A DNA stretch of 11,413 nt from positions 1 to 11,413 of the forward strand of contig JADGOP010000031.1 of assembly GCA_017882935.1 (NCBI GenBank). The letters run 5' to 3'. The number at the start of each line of letters is the position of its first letter. Within the stretch, counting starts at the first letter, position 1. Of this stretch, positions 1 to 8,366 are shown piece by piece. Position numbers and translations under genes: made by a program. The stretch is from Actinomycetota bacterium. Its GTDB lineage: Bacteria > Actinomycetota > Acidimicrobiia > Acidimicrobiales > Iamiaceae. The notes under the pieces are model-generated. The model had not been told where the DNA came from. It was given only the letters and a program-made list of their open reading frames with translations, and searched no databases.

Positions 1-807
1 CTCGGTCGCGCCCGTGCAGCCCGTCCAGGTGAGGTGCGTGACCTGGGTGCCCACATGTCGGGTGGTGGGGGTGGGGTGGCAGCGTCCGAGGCGCGCCCAC
101 GCCGCCATGTCGGCCGGGGTCCCGGCCACCTTCACGCCGGGCAGCGACTGGCCCTCGCCCCCGGCCGGGTAGGCGACCATGGGGTCGGCGGTGCCGTGGA
201 ACACCAGGATCGACGTGGGCCGGGTGCAGCCGAGCACGAAGTCGACGGCCACCGGTGCGATGGCCGCGATCTCGTCGGGGTGCTTGCAGCCGTAGCTGAT
301 GGTGAACGCGGCGCCCGCGGAGAAGCCGGTGAGGAACACCCGGTGGAGGTCGACGCACGTCGTCTGCTCGACGTGGTGCAGCAGCGCGGTGACGAAGGCC
401 GGGTCGGGCGCGCCCCACGTGTGCCCGGTGCCGTCGGGAGCGACCGTGACCATGCCCCGGGCGGCAGCGCGCTGCGGAAGCTGGGTGAGGTCGCTGATCG
501 TCTTGCCGCTGCCCGCGAAGCCGTGGAACAGCAGCACGAGCGGGGCAGGGGCGGTCGCCCTCGGGATGGTGATGAGGTAGCTGCGTCGGCGCCCGCCGAC
601 CGTCAGGGTGCCACGGGTCGTCCCCCGCGGCACCGCCGAGCTGTGGCACCCCGCCGACGGCGCCACGCCGACCGGGCGGGGCAGGGTGGTGGGCGGCGCC
701 GTGGTGGCCCCGGCGTGGCTCGTCGCGCTGCTGCACCCGGTCACGACGAGGGTCAGGGCGACGGCCATGGCGACGGCAGCGGTGGCCCGGCCGGCCCGTG
801 TGGTCAT
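1..807 (-). CDS. LpqC-like lipoprotein esterase (poly(3-hydroxybutyrate) depolymerase family), 3' end outside the window
   Basis: Reading the minus strand from the ATG at 807-805 gives 269 codons without a stop to the window edge, so the C-terminus is missing. The N-terminus has a basic start, a hydrophobic stretch and a lipobox VVTGC (Cys25), so it should be an exported, lipid-anchored protein. An Ala/Thr/Pro spacer precedes an alpha/beta-hydrolase domain: LVLLFHGFAGSGK (about 90-102), VTVAPDG (121-127), the nucleophile elbow GFSAG (161-165, Ser163), and FHGTADP (203-209), whose Asp208 is the likely acid. The catalytic His would lie beyond the edge. This order is typical of the polyhydroxybutyrate depolymerase/feruloyl esterase-like LpqC family, which hydrolyses esters. 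The real substrate cannot be told. No clear ribosome binding site precedes the start, so a leaderless transcript is possible. It is divergent from the oxygenase-like gene, 33 bases away. Confidence 0.85.
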   Translation of the reverse strand, partial: MTTRAGRATAAVAMAVALTLVVTGCSSATSHAGATTAPPTTLPRPVGVAPSAGCHSSAVPRGTTRGTLTVGGRRRSYLITIPRATAPAPLVLLFHGFAGSGKTISDLTQLPQRAAARGMVTVAPDGTGHTWGAPDPAFVTALLHHVEQTTCVDLHRVFLTGFSAGAAFTISYGCKHPDEIAAIAPVAVDFVLGCTRPTSILVFHGTADPMVAYPAGGEGQSLPGVKVAGTPADMAAWARLGRCHPTPTTRHVGTQVTHLTWTGCTGATE

Positions 808-840
808 GGCGCTAGCGTCGCGCGGCCGAGGAGGAGTGCC
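808..840. promoter_or_regulatory. Short divergent intergenic region with a small palindrome and a strong RBS for the rightward gene
   Basis: Only 33 bases separate two divergent starts, so at least one promoter must lie inside the opposing coding region. The interval holds the 8-bp palindrome CGCTAGCG at 810-817. It also holds a purine run GAGGAGGAG (828-836) that serves as the ribosome binding site for the ATG at 841. I see no convincing -10/-35 pair. A role for the palindrome as an operator is a guess. Confidence 0.35.
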
Positions 841-1866
841 ATGACCGCTGCCACGTTCGTGCTCGACCCGCTGCTGCCGCCTGCCGACGCCGACGCGGTC
901 GTCGACATCGTGGAGCAGTTCCCCGGCTACGGGCTCTACGCCGTCGAGAAGAGCGCGTCCGCCTTCGCCGCCGACGTGCCCCAGCGCATCGACGCGGTGA
1001 TGAACCACGTCCGGTCCGGCCGGCGCGCGGGCCGCGCCGAGTCGCCCGATCTGCTCGTGGCACGCACCAACTACCTGCGCGAGACGTTCGCCTACGGCGA
1101 CGACGTCCGCGCCCCCGGCATCGAGCGGCTGTGGCACCACGAGGGCCTCGCGGAGGCGGCCCGGGAGCTGTTCGGGCGGCCGGTCGTCGAGCCGGCGATC
1201 GTGTACGCCAACATCCTGCTGCCGGGCCAGGAGCTGGCCGTGCACACCGACGTCCCCGAGTTCCGGGGCGCCAACCGCAAGGTCACGCCGCAGTGGCTGA
1301 TCGTGGTCATGCACCAGTCGGGGCTCTTCGAGCCGTGGCGCATGCCCATCGCCACGGCCGTCACCTACTTCGGCCGCGACGGCGCGGGCCGGCCCGACGG
1401 CGGGGCGCTGGCCTATTGGCCCGACGGGCCCGACGGTGCGGTCCACCGGCTCGCCACCGGGCACAACACGGGCATCCTGCTCGACACCGACACCGTGTAC
1501 CACGGGGTCGAGCGGCTCGGTCCGCCCGATGCCGTGCCGCCCACGCTGCGGGCGGCCAACGTGCTCGAGCACGACGGCGCGGCGTGGCAGCTGCGACCCG
1601 AGCGGGGCAGCTCCGAGACGCTGGCCACGTGGGGCTGGGACGAGATCCGGGTGTCGCTCTCGTGGAAGGCGTACTGCTTCGCCGACGAGGCCGAGCGCAC
1701 GGCGTGGCGCACCAACGCCGACGACCTCACCGTCGACGTCATCCTCGACCGCCTCCGCGCCGACCTCGGCGAGCGGGGCGTCGGCCCCGTCGACGACCTG
1801 GCCGACGCCGAGCTGGCCCGGCTCCTCATCGACACCTACCAGCGCTACCCCGAGCCCGTCGCCTGA
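841..1866 (+). CDS. Putative 2-oxoglutarate/Fe(II) oxygenase-like protein (341 aa)
   Basis: The frame stays open well upstream, but that part lies antisense to the lipoprotein esterase. The ATG at 841 has a good ribosome binding site (GAGGAGGAG, 828-836) and gives a natural protein. The residues suggest a double-stranded beta-helix oxygenase. An HxD pair occurs in LAVHTDVPEF (His135, Asp137), a distal His in DTVYHGVERLG (His221), and an Arg sixteen residues later in LRAANV (Arg237), spaced like the 2-oxoglutarate carboxylate ligand. Between them are strand-like stretches such as QWLIVVMHQSGLF. There is no signal peptide or membrane span, so it should be cytoplasmic. I do not recognise a named family or substrate. 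A cupin-like non-oxygenase is possible, but the H-D...H...R order makes a metal-dependent oxygenase the best reading. It is divergent from the esterase and convergent with the glycosidase-like lipoprotein. Confidence 0.6.
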   Translation: MTAATFVLDPLLPPADADAVVDIVEQFPGYGLYAVEKSASAFAADVPQRIDAVMNHVRSGRRAGRAESPDLLVARTNYLRETFAYGDDVRAPGIERLWHHEGLAEAARELFGRPVVEPAIVYANILLPGQELAVHTDVPEFRGANRKVTPQWLIVVMHQSGLFEPWRMPIATAVTYFGRDGAGRPDGGALAYWPDGPDGAVHRLATGHNTGILLDTDTVYHGVERLGPPDAVPPTLRAANVLEHDGAAWQLRPERGSSETLATWGWDEIRVSLSWKAYCFADEAERTAWRTNADDLTVDVILDRLRADLGERGVGPVDDLADAELARLLIDTYQRYPEPVA

Positions 1867-1867
1867 C

Positions 1868-2887
1868 TCAGCCGACCTGGGCGAGGAAGAAGTCGCGGTC
1901 GTAGCCGGTGACGTACGGGCTCGTTCCGGGGTGGTTCGGGTTGTTGTAGAGCGCGGTGTCGTGGCCCGCCGCGAAGCTGTAGAGCAGGGGCCACCACGGG
2001 TTGATGTCGAGCTCCATCGCCCGCACCGCGCCAGCCGCGACCATGGCGTGGGCGAGCGACCATGAGTGCGTGCTGGTGGCCACCGCGAAGAGCCAGTTCC
2101 CGGAGGCGTCGACGCCGAGCGCGGTCCGCGCGGTGTTGGGACCGATCGAGCTGAGCGGTGTGCCCCAGTTCCCGTCGTTGCCCGCCTGGGGGGTGGGCGC
2201 GCCGCCGTCGACGAGCAGGGTGAGGTTGCTGCGCGCCCAGGAGACCGTGCGCCCGGGGGCCGGGACGTCGCGGCCCCACTGGCCGAGCACGGTGCGGCCG
2301 TCCGTGTAGCCGACGATGGCCGCCATGCCGTTGTTGAACACCCCGAGCTGCGTGCCGGGGTCGCGGTAGCCGCTCTGGCCGGTGTCGTAGGAGAAGCCGC
2401 CGTTGAAGGCCGCCACCGTGGTGGGGAGGGCGTAGCCGGGGATGGCGCCGCCAGCGTGCACGCTCAGGTGCACCCGACTGCCGTCGAGCTTGGCGACGGT
2501 GAACGGCACACCGTCGGCAGAGATGGTGGTGAGCCACATCACGGTGCCGGCGCCCGACGTGTGCACGGGCGACCAGGTACCCGGGGTGGTGACCGGAGCC
2601 GGGGCGGCCGTGCCGGGCGGCGCGGTTGCCGGCGGGGGCGGAGCGGTGGGGGGTGGCGCGGACGACGTGGGCGGGACGGTCGTGGGCGGCGCCGCCGTGG
2701 TGGTGGTGACGGTGGTGCGGCGGCGTCTGGTGGACGTGGGGCGGGGTGTGGTCGTCGGGGTCGTGGTCGCCGCGTGGCGGGCCGAGGTGGTGGTGGCCCG
2801 GTGGCCGCCCGAGGAGCACGCCGCGACCAGCGCGAGGCAGCCGACGGCCAAGGCGACGCTCTGCTTGGTTGCCCGTGTCGGCGTCAT
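1868..2887 (-). CDS. Lipoprotein with phosphodiester glycosidase (NAGPA/DUF2233-like) domain (339 aa)
   Basis: The ATG at 2887-2885 is preceded by GAGGAG about 8 bases upstream. Residues 1-24 form a lipoprotein signal peptide ending LVAAC (Cys24). Residues of about 25-105 are a low-complexity Thr/Pro/Ala linker, typical of actinobacterial surface proteins and suited to span the cell wall. The folded domain then shows features of the phosphodiester glycosidase family: TTVAAFNGGFSYDTG, GVFNNGMAAIVGY, SNLTLLVDGG, NTARTALGVDASG and AMELDINPW. AFNGGF and RTALGVD are the most diagnostic. Relatives include the enzyme that removes GlcNAc from phosphodiesters, but bacterial substrates are mostly unknown. 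The usual DGGGS-type motif near the C-terminus is replaced by ELDINPWW, so activity is uncertain. It lies 55 bases downstream of acetate kinase on the same strand and could be read through from that operon or have its own promoter. Confidence 0.8.
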   Translation of the reverse strand: MTPTRATKQSVALAVGCLALVAACSSGGHRATTTSARHAATTTPTTTPRPTSTRRRRTTVTTTTAAPPTTVPPTSSAPPPTAPPPPATAPPGTAAPAPVTTPGTWSPVHTSGAGTVMWLTTISADGVPFTVAKLDGSRVHLSVHAGGAIPGYALPTTVAAFNGGFSYDTGQSGYRDPGTQLGVFNNGMAAIVGYTDGRTVLGQWGRDVPAPGRTVSWARSNLTLLVDGGAPTPQAGNDGNWGTPLSSIGPNTARTALGVDASGNWLFAVATSTHSWSLAHAMVAAGAVRAMELDINPWWPLLYSFAAGHDTALYNNPNHPGTSPYVTGYDRDFFLAQVG

Positions 2888-2942
2888 GTGTCGTCGCTCC
2901 TCGTCTCCCGTGCGGAGCCGTGGAGGCTAATCCCGCCAGGGC

Positions 2943-4055
2943 TCAACCGAGGATCGCCCCCACGTGGCGCGCGATCACCAGGTCCTCGTCGGTCGGGACC
3001 ACCCGGACGGTGACGGCACTCTCCCCGTCCGAGATGACGGGTGCCGCGGCGTCGTTGGCCGCGGGATCGAGCTGCAGACCGAGGAAGCCGAGGCGCGCCG
3101 CGATGTCGGCCCGCACGGCCGGTGCGTGCTCGCCGATGCCGGCAGTGAACACCAGCGTGTCGATGCCCCCCATCACCGCCACGAGGGCGGCGGCGTGCTT
3201 GGCCGCGGTCCGGCAGAAGACCTCGACCGCCAGCGCGGCCGAGGCGTTGCCGTCCCCACGGGCCTTCAGCAGCGCCTCCATGTCGGCCGAGCCGCCCGAC
3301 AGGCCGCGCAGCCCGGAGTCGTGGTCGAGCAGGTGGGCCACGGTGTCGAGGTCGAGCGGGCCGCCGTCGGGGGCGCCGTGCCGCAGCAGGTGCAGCACCA
3401 CACCCGGGTCGAGGTCGCCGCTGCGCGTGGCCATCACCAGCCCGCCGGTGGGGGTGAGGCCCATGGTGGTGTCGACCGAGGCGCCGTCGACGACCGCGCA
3501 CAGGCTCGCGCCCGCGCCGAGGTGCGCCAGCACGGCCCGGCCCAGCTCCCGGGCACCGACGCGGCCGACCACGTACTCGTAGGAGAGCCCGTGGAAGCCG
3601 TAGCGCCGCACGCCCCGCTCCCAGGTGTCGTGGGGCAGGCCGAAGTGGGTCGCCTCCGGCGGCATGGTCTGGTGGAAGGCGGTGTCGAAGCACGCCACGT
3701 GCACCGCGTCGGGGAGCGCCGCCCGGGCCGCGTCGATGCCGGCCAGGCAGCCCGGTTGGTGCAGCGGTGCCAGGGAGGTCAGCGCACGCAGCTCGGCGAG
3801 GAGCGCGTCGTCGACCGTCGCCGCCACCTCGTGCCGGTCGCCGCCGTGCACCACGCGGTGGCCCACGGCGGTGGGCAACGGGAACCCCTGGGTCACGAGC
3901 TCGTCGAGGGCCGCATGCAGCTCGACGGGTCGGCCGGGCACGGCGGGGCCCGACCAGCGCCACTGCTCCTCGGGGCCCTCGCCTCCCCGTCCGAACAGGG
4001 CCAGCTTCAGCGACGAGGAGCCGACGTTCACGCACAGCACGTGGTCGGGGGTCAC
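2943..4055 (-). CDS. ackA: Acetate kinase (370 aa)
   Basis: This cytoplasmic enzyme transfers phosphate between acetyl phosphate and ADP, giving acetate and ATP. The GTG start at 4055-4053 lies 4 bases after the phosphoketolase stop, which suggests translational coupling. Family motifs appear in order: VNVGSSSLK (9-17), VGHRVVHGGD (64-73), FDTAFHQTMP (123-132), RRYGFHGLSYEYV (150-162), HLGAGASL (178-185), DTTMGLTPTGG (195-205), TRSGDLDPG (210-218), FTAGIGEH (303-310) and PTDEDLVIA near the C-terminus. The likely catalytic residues are present: Asp124, His155 and the GIGE glutamate. At 370 residues it is somewhat shorter than the usual roughly 400. All motifs are kept, so the difference is trimmed loops and not a truncation. 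Butyrate or propionate kinase is the alternative, but the phosphoketolase next door supports acetate kinase. Confidence 0.95.
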   Translation of the reverse strand: MTPDHVLCVNVGSSSLKLALFGRGGEGPEEQWRWSGPAVPGRPVELHAALDELVTQGFPLPTAVGHRVVHGGDRHEVAATVDDALLAELRALTSLAPLHQPGCLAGIDAARAALPDAVHVACFDTAFHQTMPPEATHFGLPHDTWERGVRRYGFHGLSYEYVVGRVGARELGRAVLAHLGAGASLCAVVDGASVDTTMGLTPTGGLVMATRSGDLDPGVVLHLLRHGAPDGGPLDLDTVAHLLDHDSGLRGLSGGSADMEALLKARGDGNASAALAVEVFCRTAAKHAAALVAVMGGIDTLVFTAGIGEHAPAVRADIAARLGFLGLQLDPAANDAAAPVISDGESAVTVRVVPTDEDLVIARHVGAILG

Positions 4056-4059
4056 CCGT

Positions 4060-6423
4060 TCAACCCTGCCACGTCCAGTCGCGGACCTGCGGCAGGTCCT
4101 CGAGGTGCTCGCGGATGTAGCTGTGGTGCTCGGCGAGCAGGTCGGTGGCGAGGTTGGCCAGCTCGGCGGACCCGGCAGGCAGCCGGCGGGACCGGCGCAG
4201 CGCCTCGGCGACGAGGTGGTAGCGGCTCATCTCGTTGAGCACCACCATGTCGAAGGGCGTGGTGGTGGTGCCCTGCTCGCGGTAGCCGCGCACGTGGAAG
4301 CGGTCGGCGTCGGGTTGTCCGTGCAGCAGGCCGTGCACCGCGCCGGCGTAGCCGTGGAAGGCGAACACCACGTCGACGCTCTCGGTGAACAGCTCGACGA
4401 ACTCGTCGCGCGTGGAGCCGTGCGGGTGGTTGTTCGAGGGTGCCAGCCGCATCAGGTCGACCACGTTCACGACCCGCACCCGCAGGTCGGGCACGTGCTC
4501 GCGCAGCAGCGCGGCGGCGGCCAGGGTCTCCATGGTGGGGATGTCGCCGGCGCACGCCAGCACGACGTCGGGGTCGGCGCCGGGCTCCTCGGTGCCCGCC
4601 CAGGCCCAGGTGCCCGCGCCCGCGGCGCAGTGCTCGGCGGCCGCGTCGACGTCGAGGTACTGGAGCTGCGGCTGCTTGTCGATGACGACGAGGTTCACGT
4701 AGTCACGGCTGCGCAGGCAGTGGTCGGCGACCGACAGGAGGCAGTTCGCGTCGGGTGGGAAGTAGAGGCGTGCGACCGACCCGCGCTTGCTGATGACCGT
4801 GTCGATGAGGCCGGGGCCCTGGTGGCTGAAGCCGTTGTGGTCGTTCCGCCAGCACGTGGACGTGAGCAGGATGTTGAGCGATGGCACGGCACGCCGCCAC
4901 GGCAGCGCCTGTGAGCCCTCGAGCCACTTGGTGTGCTGCACGGTCATGGAGGCCGACACCATGGCGAAGGCCTCGTAGGAGGCGAACAGGCCGTGGCGCC
5001 CGGTGAGGGTGTAGCCCTCGAGCCAGCCGTGGCACAGGTGCTCGCTGAGCACCTCCATGACCCGACCATCGGGCGACACGTGGTCGTCGTCGGGCCCCGT
5101 CGTCTCGACGAGGCAGCGGTCGGTGGCCTCGAACACCGCGCCGAGGCGGTTCGAGTTGGTCTCGTCGGGGCAGAACAGCCGGAAGTCGGCCGTCGCCTCG
5201 TTGGCGCAGTAGACGTCGCGCAGCAGCTCGCCGAGCTGGTGGGTGGACTCGCGGCGCGAGGAGCCGGGCGACGGGACCTCGACGGCGTAGGACCGCCAGT
5301 CGGGGAGGGCGAGGTCGCGGGTGCGGTGGCCGCCGTTCGCCTGGGGGTTCGAGCCCATGCGCCGGTCGCCACCGGGTGCGAGCGCCGCCAGCTCGGTCAC
5401 CGGCCGTCCGTTCTCGTCGAACAGCTCGTCGGGGCGGTAGCTGCGCATCCACGCCTCGAGGAGCCGGAGGTGCTCCGGGTCGTCGCGGACGTTGGCCAGC
5501 GGCACCTGGTGGGCGCGGAACGTGCCCTCGACGCGCACGCCGTCGACCACGGCGGGGCCCGTCCAGCCCTTCGGCGTGTCGAACACGATCGCGGGCCAGC
5601 GGGGCGTCCCGGTGAAGCCCGACCTCCGGGCGGAGGCCTGGATCGACCGGATCGACCCGACGCAGCGGTCGAGGCACGCCGCGAGGTCGCGGTGCACCTG
5701 CTCGGGCTCGTGGCCGGCGACCACGTGGACGTCGTAGCCGTGCGCGTCGAGCAGGGCGCGGACCTCGTCGTGGGGCTGCCGGCCGAGGACGGTGGGCCCG
5801 CTGATCTTGTAACCGTTGAGGTGGAGGATCGGGAGCACGGCGCCGTCGCGGACCGGGTTGAGGAAGCGGATGCTCTTCCACGACCCTTCGAGCGGGGCGG
5901 TCTCGGCCTCGCCGTCGCCGACCACGCAGGCCACGACGAGGTCGGGGTTGTCGAACACCGCGCCGAACGCGTGGGCCAGGGCGTAGCCCAGCTCGCCGCC
6001 CTCGTGGATGGACCCGGGCGTCGGCACGCTCACATGGCTCGGGATGCCGCCAGGCGTGGAGAACTGGCGGAAGAGGCGCTGCAGCCCGACCAGGTCGGGG
6101 CTCACCTCCGGGTAGACCTCCGAGTAGGTGCCCTCGAGGAAGACGTTGGCCACGAGGGCCGGCCCGCCGTGCCCGGGCCCGGCTACGTAGATCACGTCGA
6201 GGTCGTCGCGCCGGATCACGCGGTTGAGGTGGGCGTACAGGAAGCTGAGGCCGGGCGAGGTACCCCAGTGGCCGAGCAGCCGGGGCTTCACGTGCTCGGG
6301 TCGCAGCGGCTCCCGCAGCAACGGGTTGGCGCGCAGGTAGATCTGGCCCACGGTGAGGTAGTTGGCGGCGCGCCACCAGGTGTCGAGGAGGTGGAGCTCG
6401 GTGTCGTCCAGTGCTGGGGCCAT
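4060..6423 (-). CDS. xfp: Xylulose-5-phosphate/fructose-6-phosphate phosphoketolase (787 aa)
   Basis: This thiamine-diphosphate enzyme splits xylulose-5-P to acetyl-P plus glyceraldehyde-3-P, and often fructose-6-P to acetyl-P plus erythrose-4-P. The ATG at 6423-6421 has GAGGTG eight bases upstream and gives 787 residues, the normal family size. The open frame continues to 6789 but would overlap the divergent gene. Landmarks are LGHWGTSPG (His52), GPGHGGPA (His85), [10 protein letters not shown] (138-147), the cofactor-site segment ending [23 protein letters not shown] (Lys206), AHQVPL (His305), DETNSNRL (420-427), WLEGY (Glu469), [13 protein letters not shown] (His529, Asn530, His534), HPHG, and the C-terminal [20 protein letters not shown]. 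Two signature positions differ from the common form: GDGEAETA for GDGEAETG, and HQGPG for HQDPG. It is first in a two-gene operon with acetate kinase, which uses its product. Confidence 0.96.
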   Translation of the reverse strand: MAPALDDTELHLLDTWWRAANYLTVGQIYLRANPLLREPLRPEHVKPRLLGHWGTSPGLSFLYAHLNRVIRRDDLDVIYVAGPGHGGPALVANVFLEGTYSEVYPEVSPDLVGLQRLFRQFSTPGGIPSHVSVPTPGSIHEGGELGYALAHAFGAVFDNPDLVVACVVGDGEAETAPLEGSWKSIRFLNPVRDGAVLPILHLNGYKISGPTVLGRQPHDEVRALLDAHGYDVHVVAGHEPEQVHRDLAACLDRCVGSIRSIQASARRSGFTGTPRWPAIVFDTPKGWTGPAVVDGVRVEGTFRAHQVPLANVRDDPEHLRLLEAWMRSYRPDELFDENGRPVTELAALAPGGDRRMGSNPQANGGHRTRDLALPDWRSYAVEVPSPGSSRRESTHQLGELLRDVYCANEATADFRLFCPDETNSNRLGAVFEATDRCLVETTGPDDDHVSPDGRVMEVLSEHLCHGWLEGYTLTGRHGLFASYEAFAMVSASMTVQHTKWLEGSQALPWRRAVPSLNILLTSTCWRNDHNGFSHQGPGLIDTVISKRGSVARLYFPPDANCLLSVADHCLRSRDYVNLVVIDKQPQLQYLDVDAAAEHCAAGAGTWAWAGTEEPGADPDVVLACAGDIPTMETLAAAALLREHVPDLRVRVVNVVDLMRLAPSNNHPHGSTRDEFVELFTESVDVVFAFHGYAGAVHGLLHGQPDADRFHVRGYREQGTTTTPFDMVVLNEMSRYHLVAEALRRSRRLPAGSAELANLATDLLAEHHSYIREHLEDLPQVRDWTWQG

Positions 6424-6474
6424 GGGGGGAGCACCTCGACTCGGAGCGAACGGTCGCGACATGATCGCCGGTTT

Positions 6475-6489
6475 CCGCGCCCGGCGCGG
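6475..6489. promoter_or_regulatory. Hairpin in the divergent region upstream of phosphoketolase
   Basis: The 196-base region 6424-6619 between divergent genes must carry the promoter of the phosphoketolase operon and that of the beta-helix gene. It contains a perfect inverted repeat, CCGCGC-CCG-GCGCGG, with a 6-bp stem and 3-base centre. On the minus strand it lies about 52-66 bases before the phosphoketolase ATG, where it could form a leader hairpin or be a regulator site. In such GC-rich DNA it could arise by chance. A TACGTT at 6549-6554 resembles a -10 box for the rightward gene but has no matching -35. Nothing else stands out. Confidence 0.3.
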
Positions 6490-6619
6490 CAGGTGTGCGC
6501 GGTCTGCAACGACCTCAGGATCCGGCCCACGCCCGGGACGCGGTCGGGTACGTTGACGGCGTCGAGCCGCGAGACGGCCCGGCACGGGACGAGCCAACGT
6601 CCAACCACTGGGGGCAGTG

Positions 6620-8320
6620 ATGAAGAAGCTTCGGTCGACCACCGTGACCCGTGCCCGCGCCTCGATGGCGGTGGGGCTCATCGTCGCCGTGAGCAGCCTC
6701 GCCACGTTCGGGGTCGGCTCCATCGGCACCGCGCACGCCGCGTCGCCGAGCGTGCTCCGGGTGGGCACCTGGAAGGGCATCCCCGGCACCTACTCCACCA
6801 TCGATGCCGCGGTGAGCGCCGCCAAGCCCGGCGACTGGGTGCTCGTCGCGCCCGGTGACTACCACCCGCAGATGGACCACGCCTCGCCCGACTTCAGCCA
6901 CGCGATGGGCGGCATCCAGATCACCAAGGCGAACCTCCACCTGCGCGGCATGGACCGCAACAAGGTGATCATCGACGGCACCAAGCCCGGCTCCTCACCG
7001 TGCAGCCCCGCTCCCGGTGACCAGGACCTCGGCGTCACCGACCCCAGCAGCAACCCGGCCGGGCGCAACGGCGTGCTGGTGTACAAGGCCGACAACGTGA
7101 GCGTCGACAACCTGACCGCCTGCAACTTCCTCGGCGGTCACGACGACGGCGGCAACGAGATCTGGTGGAACGGTGGCGACGGCAGCGGCCTCATCGGGAT
7201 GACCGGCTACTCGGGCAAGTACCTCACCGCCACGTCCACGTTCTTCGGTGGCGAGGACACCGCGGCCGCCTACGGCATCTTCTCTTCCGACGCAGCGGGC
7301 CCCGCCTCGTGGGACCAGACCTACGCGAGCAACTTCAACGACTCGGGCATGTACGTGGGCGCGTGCAAGCAGGTCTGTGACGTCGTCATCGACCACACCA
7401 AGCTCGAGTACAACGCCCTCGGCTACTCGGGGACCAACTCGGGCGGGGCGATCGTGATCAAGAACTCCGAGTTCGACCACAACCAGGACGGCCTCGACAC
7501 CAACACCGCCATCAGCGGCGACCCCACCTCGCCCCAGGACGGCGCCTGCCCGGGCGGCGCGACCAGCCCGATCACGCACACCCACTCGTGCTGGGTGTTC
7601 ATGAACAACAACGTCCACGACAACAACAACGCTGACACCCCGAGCGCCGGCAGCGCCGCCCAGGGCCCCTACGGCACCGGGATGACGGTGTCGGGTGGCC
7701 GCAACAACACCATCACCGGCAACACCTTCTCGAACAACGGCGCCTGGGGCGTCCTCTTCGTGCCGTACCCCGATGACGGCACGCCGGTCATGGGGCAGAC
7801 CTGCACCGGCGAGGGCGGCGTCGAGGTCCCCGGGCTCGGCTGCGTGCTCGAGTCCTCGGGCAACGCGCTGCTGAACAACACCTTCCACAACAACGGCTAC
7901 TTCGGGAACCCCAGCAACAGTGACTACGGCCAGATCGTCCTCAACGGTGGGCACCCGGTGAACTGCTTCTCGGGCAACACCGCGCCCGACGGCAGCGCCC
8001 CGACCGACCTGGCGACGATCCAGCCGACCTGCGGGCCCATCATGGCCGCCGGCAACACCGGAGGCGACCTGCTCCCGCAGGTCCTCTGCGACACCGGCAT
8101 CACCGCCTGCCCGCCCGGCACGAACTACCCGAAGGCCACCACGCCCGTCATGCGCCCGCTCCCGGTCGACCTGCCGACCATGCCCGACCCCTGCGCCGGG
8201 GTGCCCACCAACCCGTGGTGCCCCGCCTCGGCGACGGTGACCACGGTGCCCGGCACGCCCACCACCACCCCCGCCGCTCCGGCGACACCCATCGCCACCG
8301 AGCCCCGCTTCACCGGCTGA
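6620..8320 (+). CDS. Secreted right-handed parallel beta-helix repeat protein (566 aa)
   Basis: The ATG at 6620 follows a GGGGG run (6610-6614); a GTG directly before it at 6617 is a less likely start. Residues 1-40 are a Sec-type signal peptide: basic [13 protein letters not shown], a hydrophobic core, then GTAHA before Ala41 as the cleavage site. There is no lipobox, so release is expected. The mature part begins [24 protein letters not shown], the usual first turn of pectate-lyase-like helices. Repeating rungs follow with Asn-rich turns, such as [31 protein letters not shown] and [15 protein letters not shown]. Several Cys residues (for example CKQVCD) could form disulfides outside the cell. 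From about residue 510 the protein turns into a Pro/Thr/Ala-rich tail ending PRFTG. Such folds serve polysaccharide lyases, hydrolases, epimerases and adhesins; I cannot assign a catalytic site. It heads a rightward run with two small genes. Confidence 0.85.
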   Translation: MKKLRSTTVTRARASMAVGLIVAVSSLATFGVGSIGTAHAASPSVLRVGTWKGIPGTYSTIDAAVSAAKPGDWVLVAPGDYHPQMDHASPDFSHAMGGIQITKANLHLRGMDRNKVIIDGTKPGSSPCSPAPGDQDLGVTDPSSNPAGRNGVLVYKADNVSVDNLTACNFLGGHDDGGNEIWWNGGDGSGLIGMTGYSGKYLTATSTFFGGEDTAAAYGIFSSDAAGPASWDQTYASNFNDSGMYVGACKQVCDVVIDHTKLEYNALGYSGTNSGGAIVIKNSEFDHNQDGLDTNTAISGDPTSPQDGACPGGATSPITHTHSCWVFMNNNVHDNNNADTPSAGSAAQGPYGTGMTVSGGRNNTITGNTFSNNGAWGVLFVPYPDDGTPVMGQTCTGEGGVEVPGLGCVLESSGNALLNNTFHNNGYFGNPSNSDYGQIVLNGGHPVNCFSGNTAPDGSAPTDLATIQPTCGPIMAAGNTGGDLLPQVLCDTGITACPPGTNYPKATTPVMRPLPVDLPTMPDPCAGVPTNPWCPASATVTTVPGTPTTTPAAPATPIATEPRFTG

Positions 8321-8345
8321 CGGGCTGTCCCCACCGCCTCCCCTA

Positions 8346-8366
8346 CCTCCCTTGGAGGAGCCGACC
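8346..8366 (+). promoter_or_regulatory. Ribosome binding site of the small membrane protein, inside a possible hairpin
   Basis: GGAGGAG at 8354-8360 lies six bases before the ATG at 8367 and decides that start over an in-frame TTG at 8352. The sequence CCTCC-CTT-GGAGG (8346-8358) is a perfect 5-bp stem with a 3-base loop whose right arm is the ribosome binding site. A second CCTCC at 8337-8341 could pair with the same arm. Translation might thus be reduced by mRNA folding. Confidence 0.45.

Noticed and set aside
34..840. Open reading frame continuing upstream of the oxygenase-like gene on the plus strand
   Set aside because: It is antisense to the lipoprotein esterase, which shows clear motifs (lipobox, GFSAG, HGTADP). 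The plus-strand translation is Gly/Arg/Ala-rich without motifs, and a strong ribosome binding site marks 841.
2573..2815. Low-complexity stretch that looks repetitive at the DNA level
   Set aside because: It encodes the Thr/Pro/Ala linker of the lipoprotein. The units are irregular, so it is neither a CRISPR array nor a true tandem repeat.
2888..2942. Possible terminator or promoter between acetate kinase and the lipoprotein gene
   Set aside because: The best pairing is GAGCC/GGCTC with a loop of about 20 bases, and no -35/-10 pair has proper spacing. Too weak to annotate.
6424..6789. N-terminal extension of phosphoketolase
   Set aside because: It would overlap the signal peptide of the divergent beta-helix gene and exceed the family length; the ATG at 6423 has a ribosome binding site and starts where the family starts.
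4933..6858. Long plus-strand open frame (641 codons) opposite phosphoketolase
   Set aside because: It is a GC-driven shadow: Val/Gly/Arg/Ala-rich, no motifs, and fully antisense to a gene with every family hallmark.
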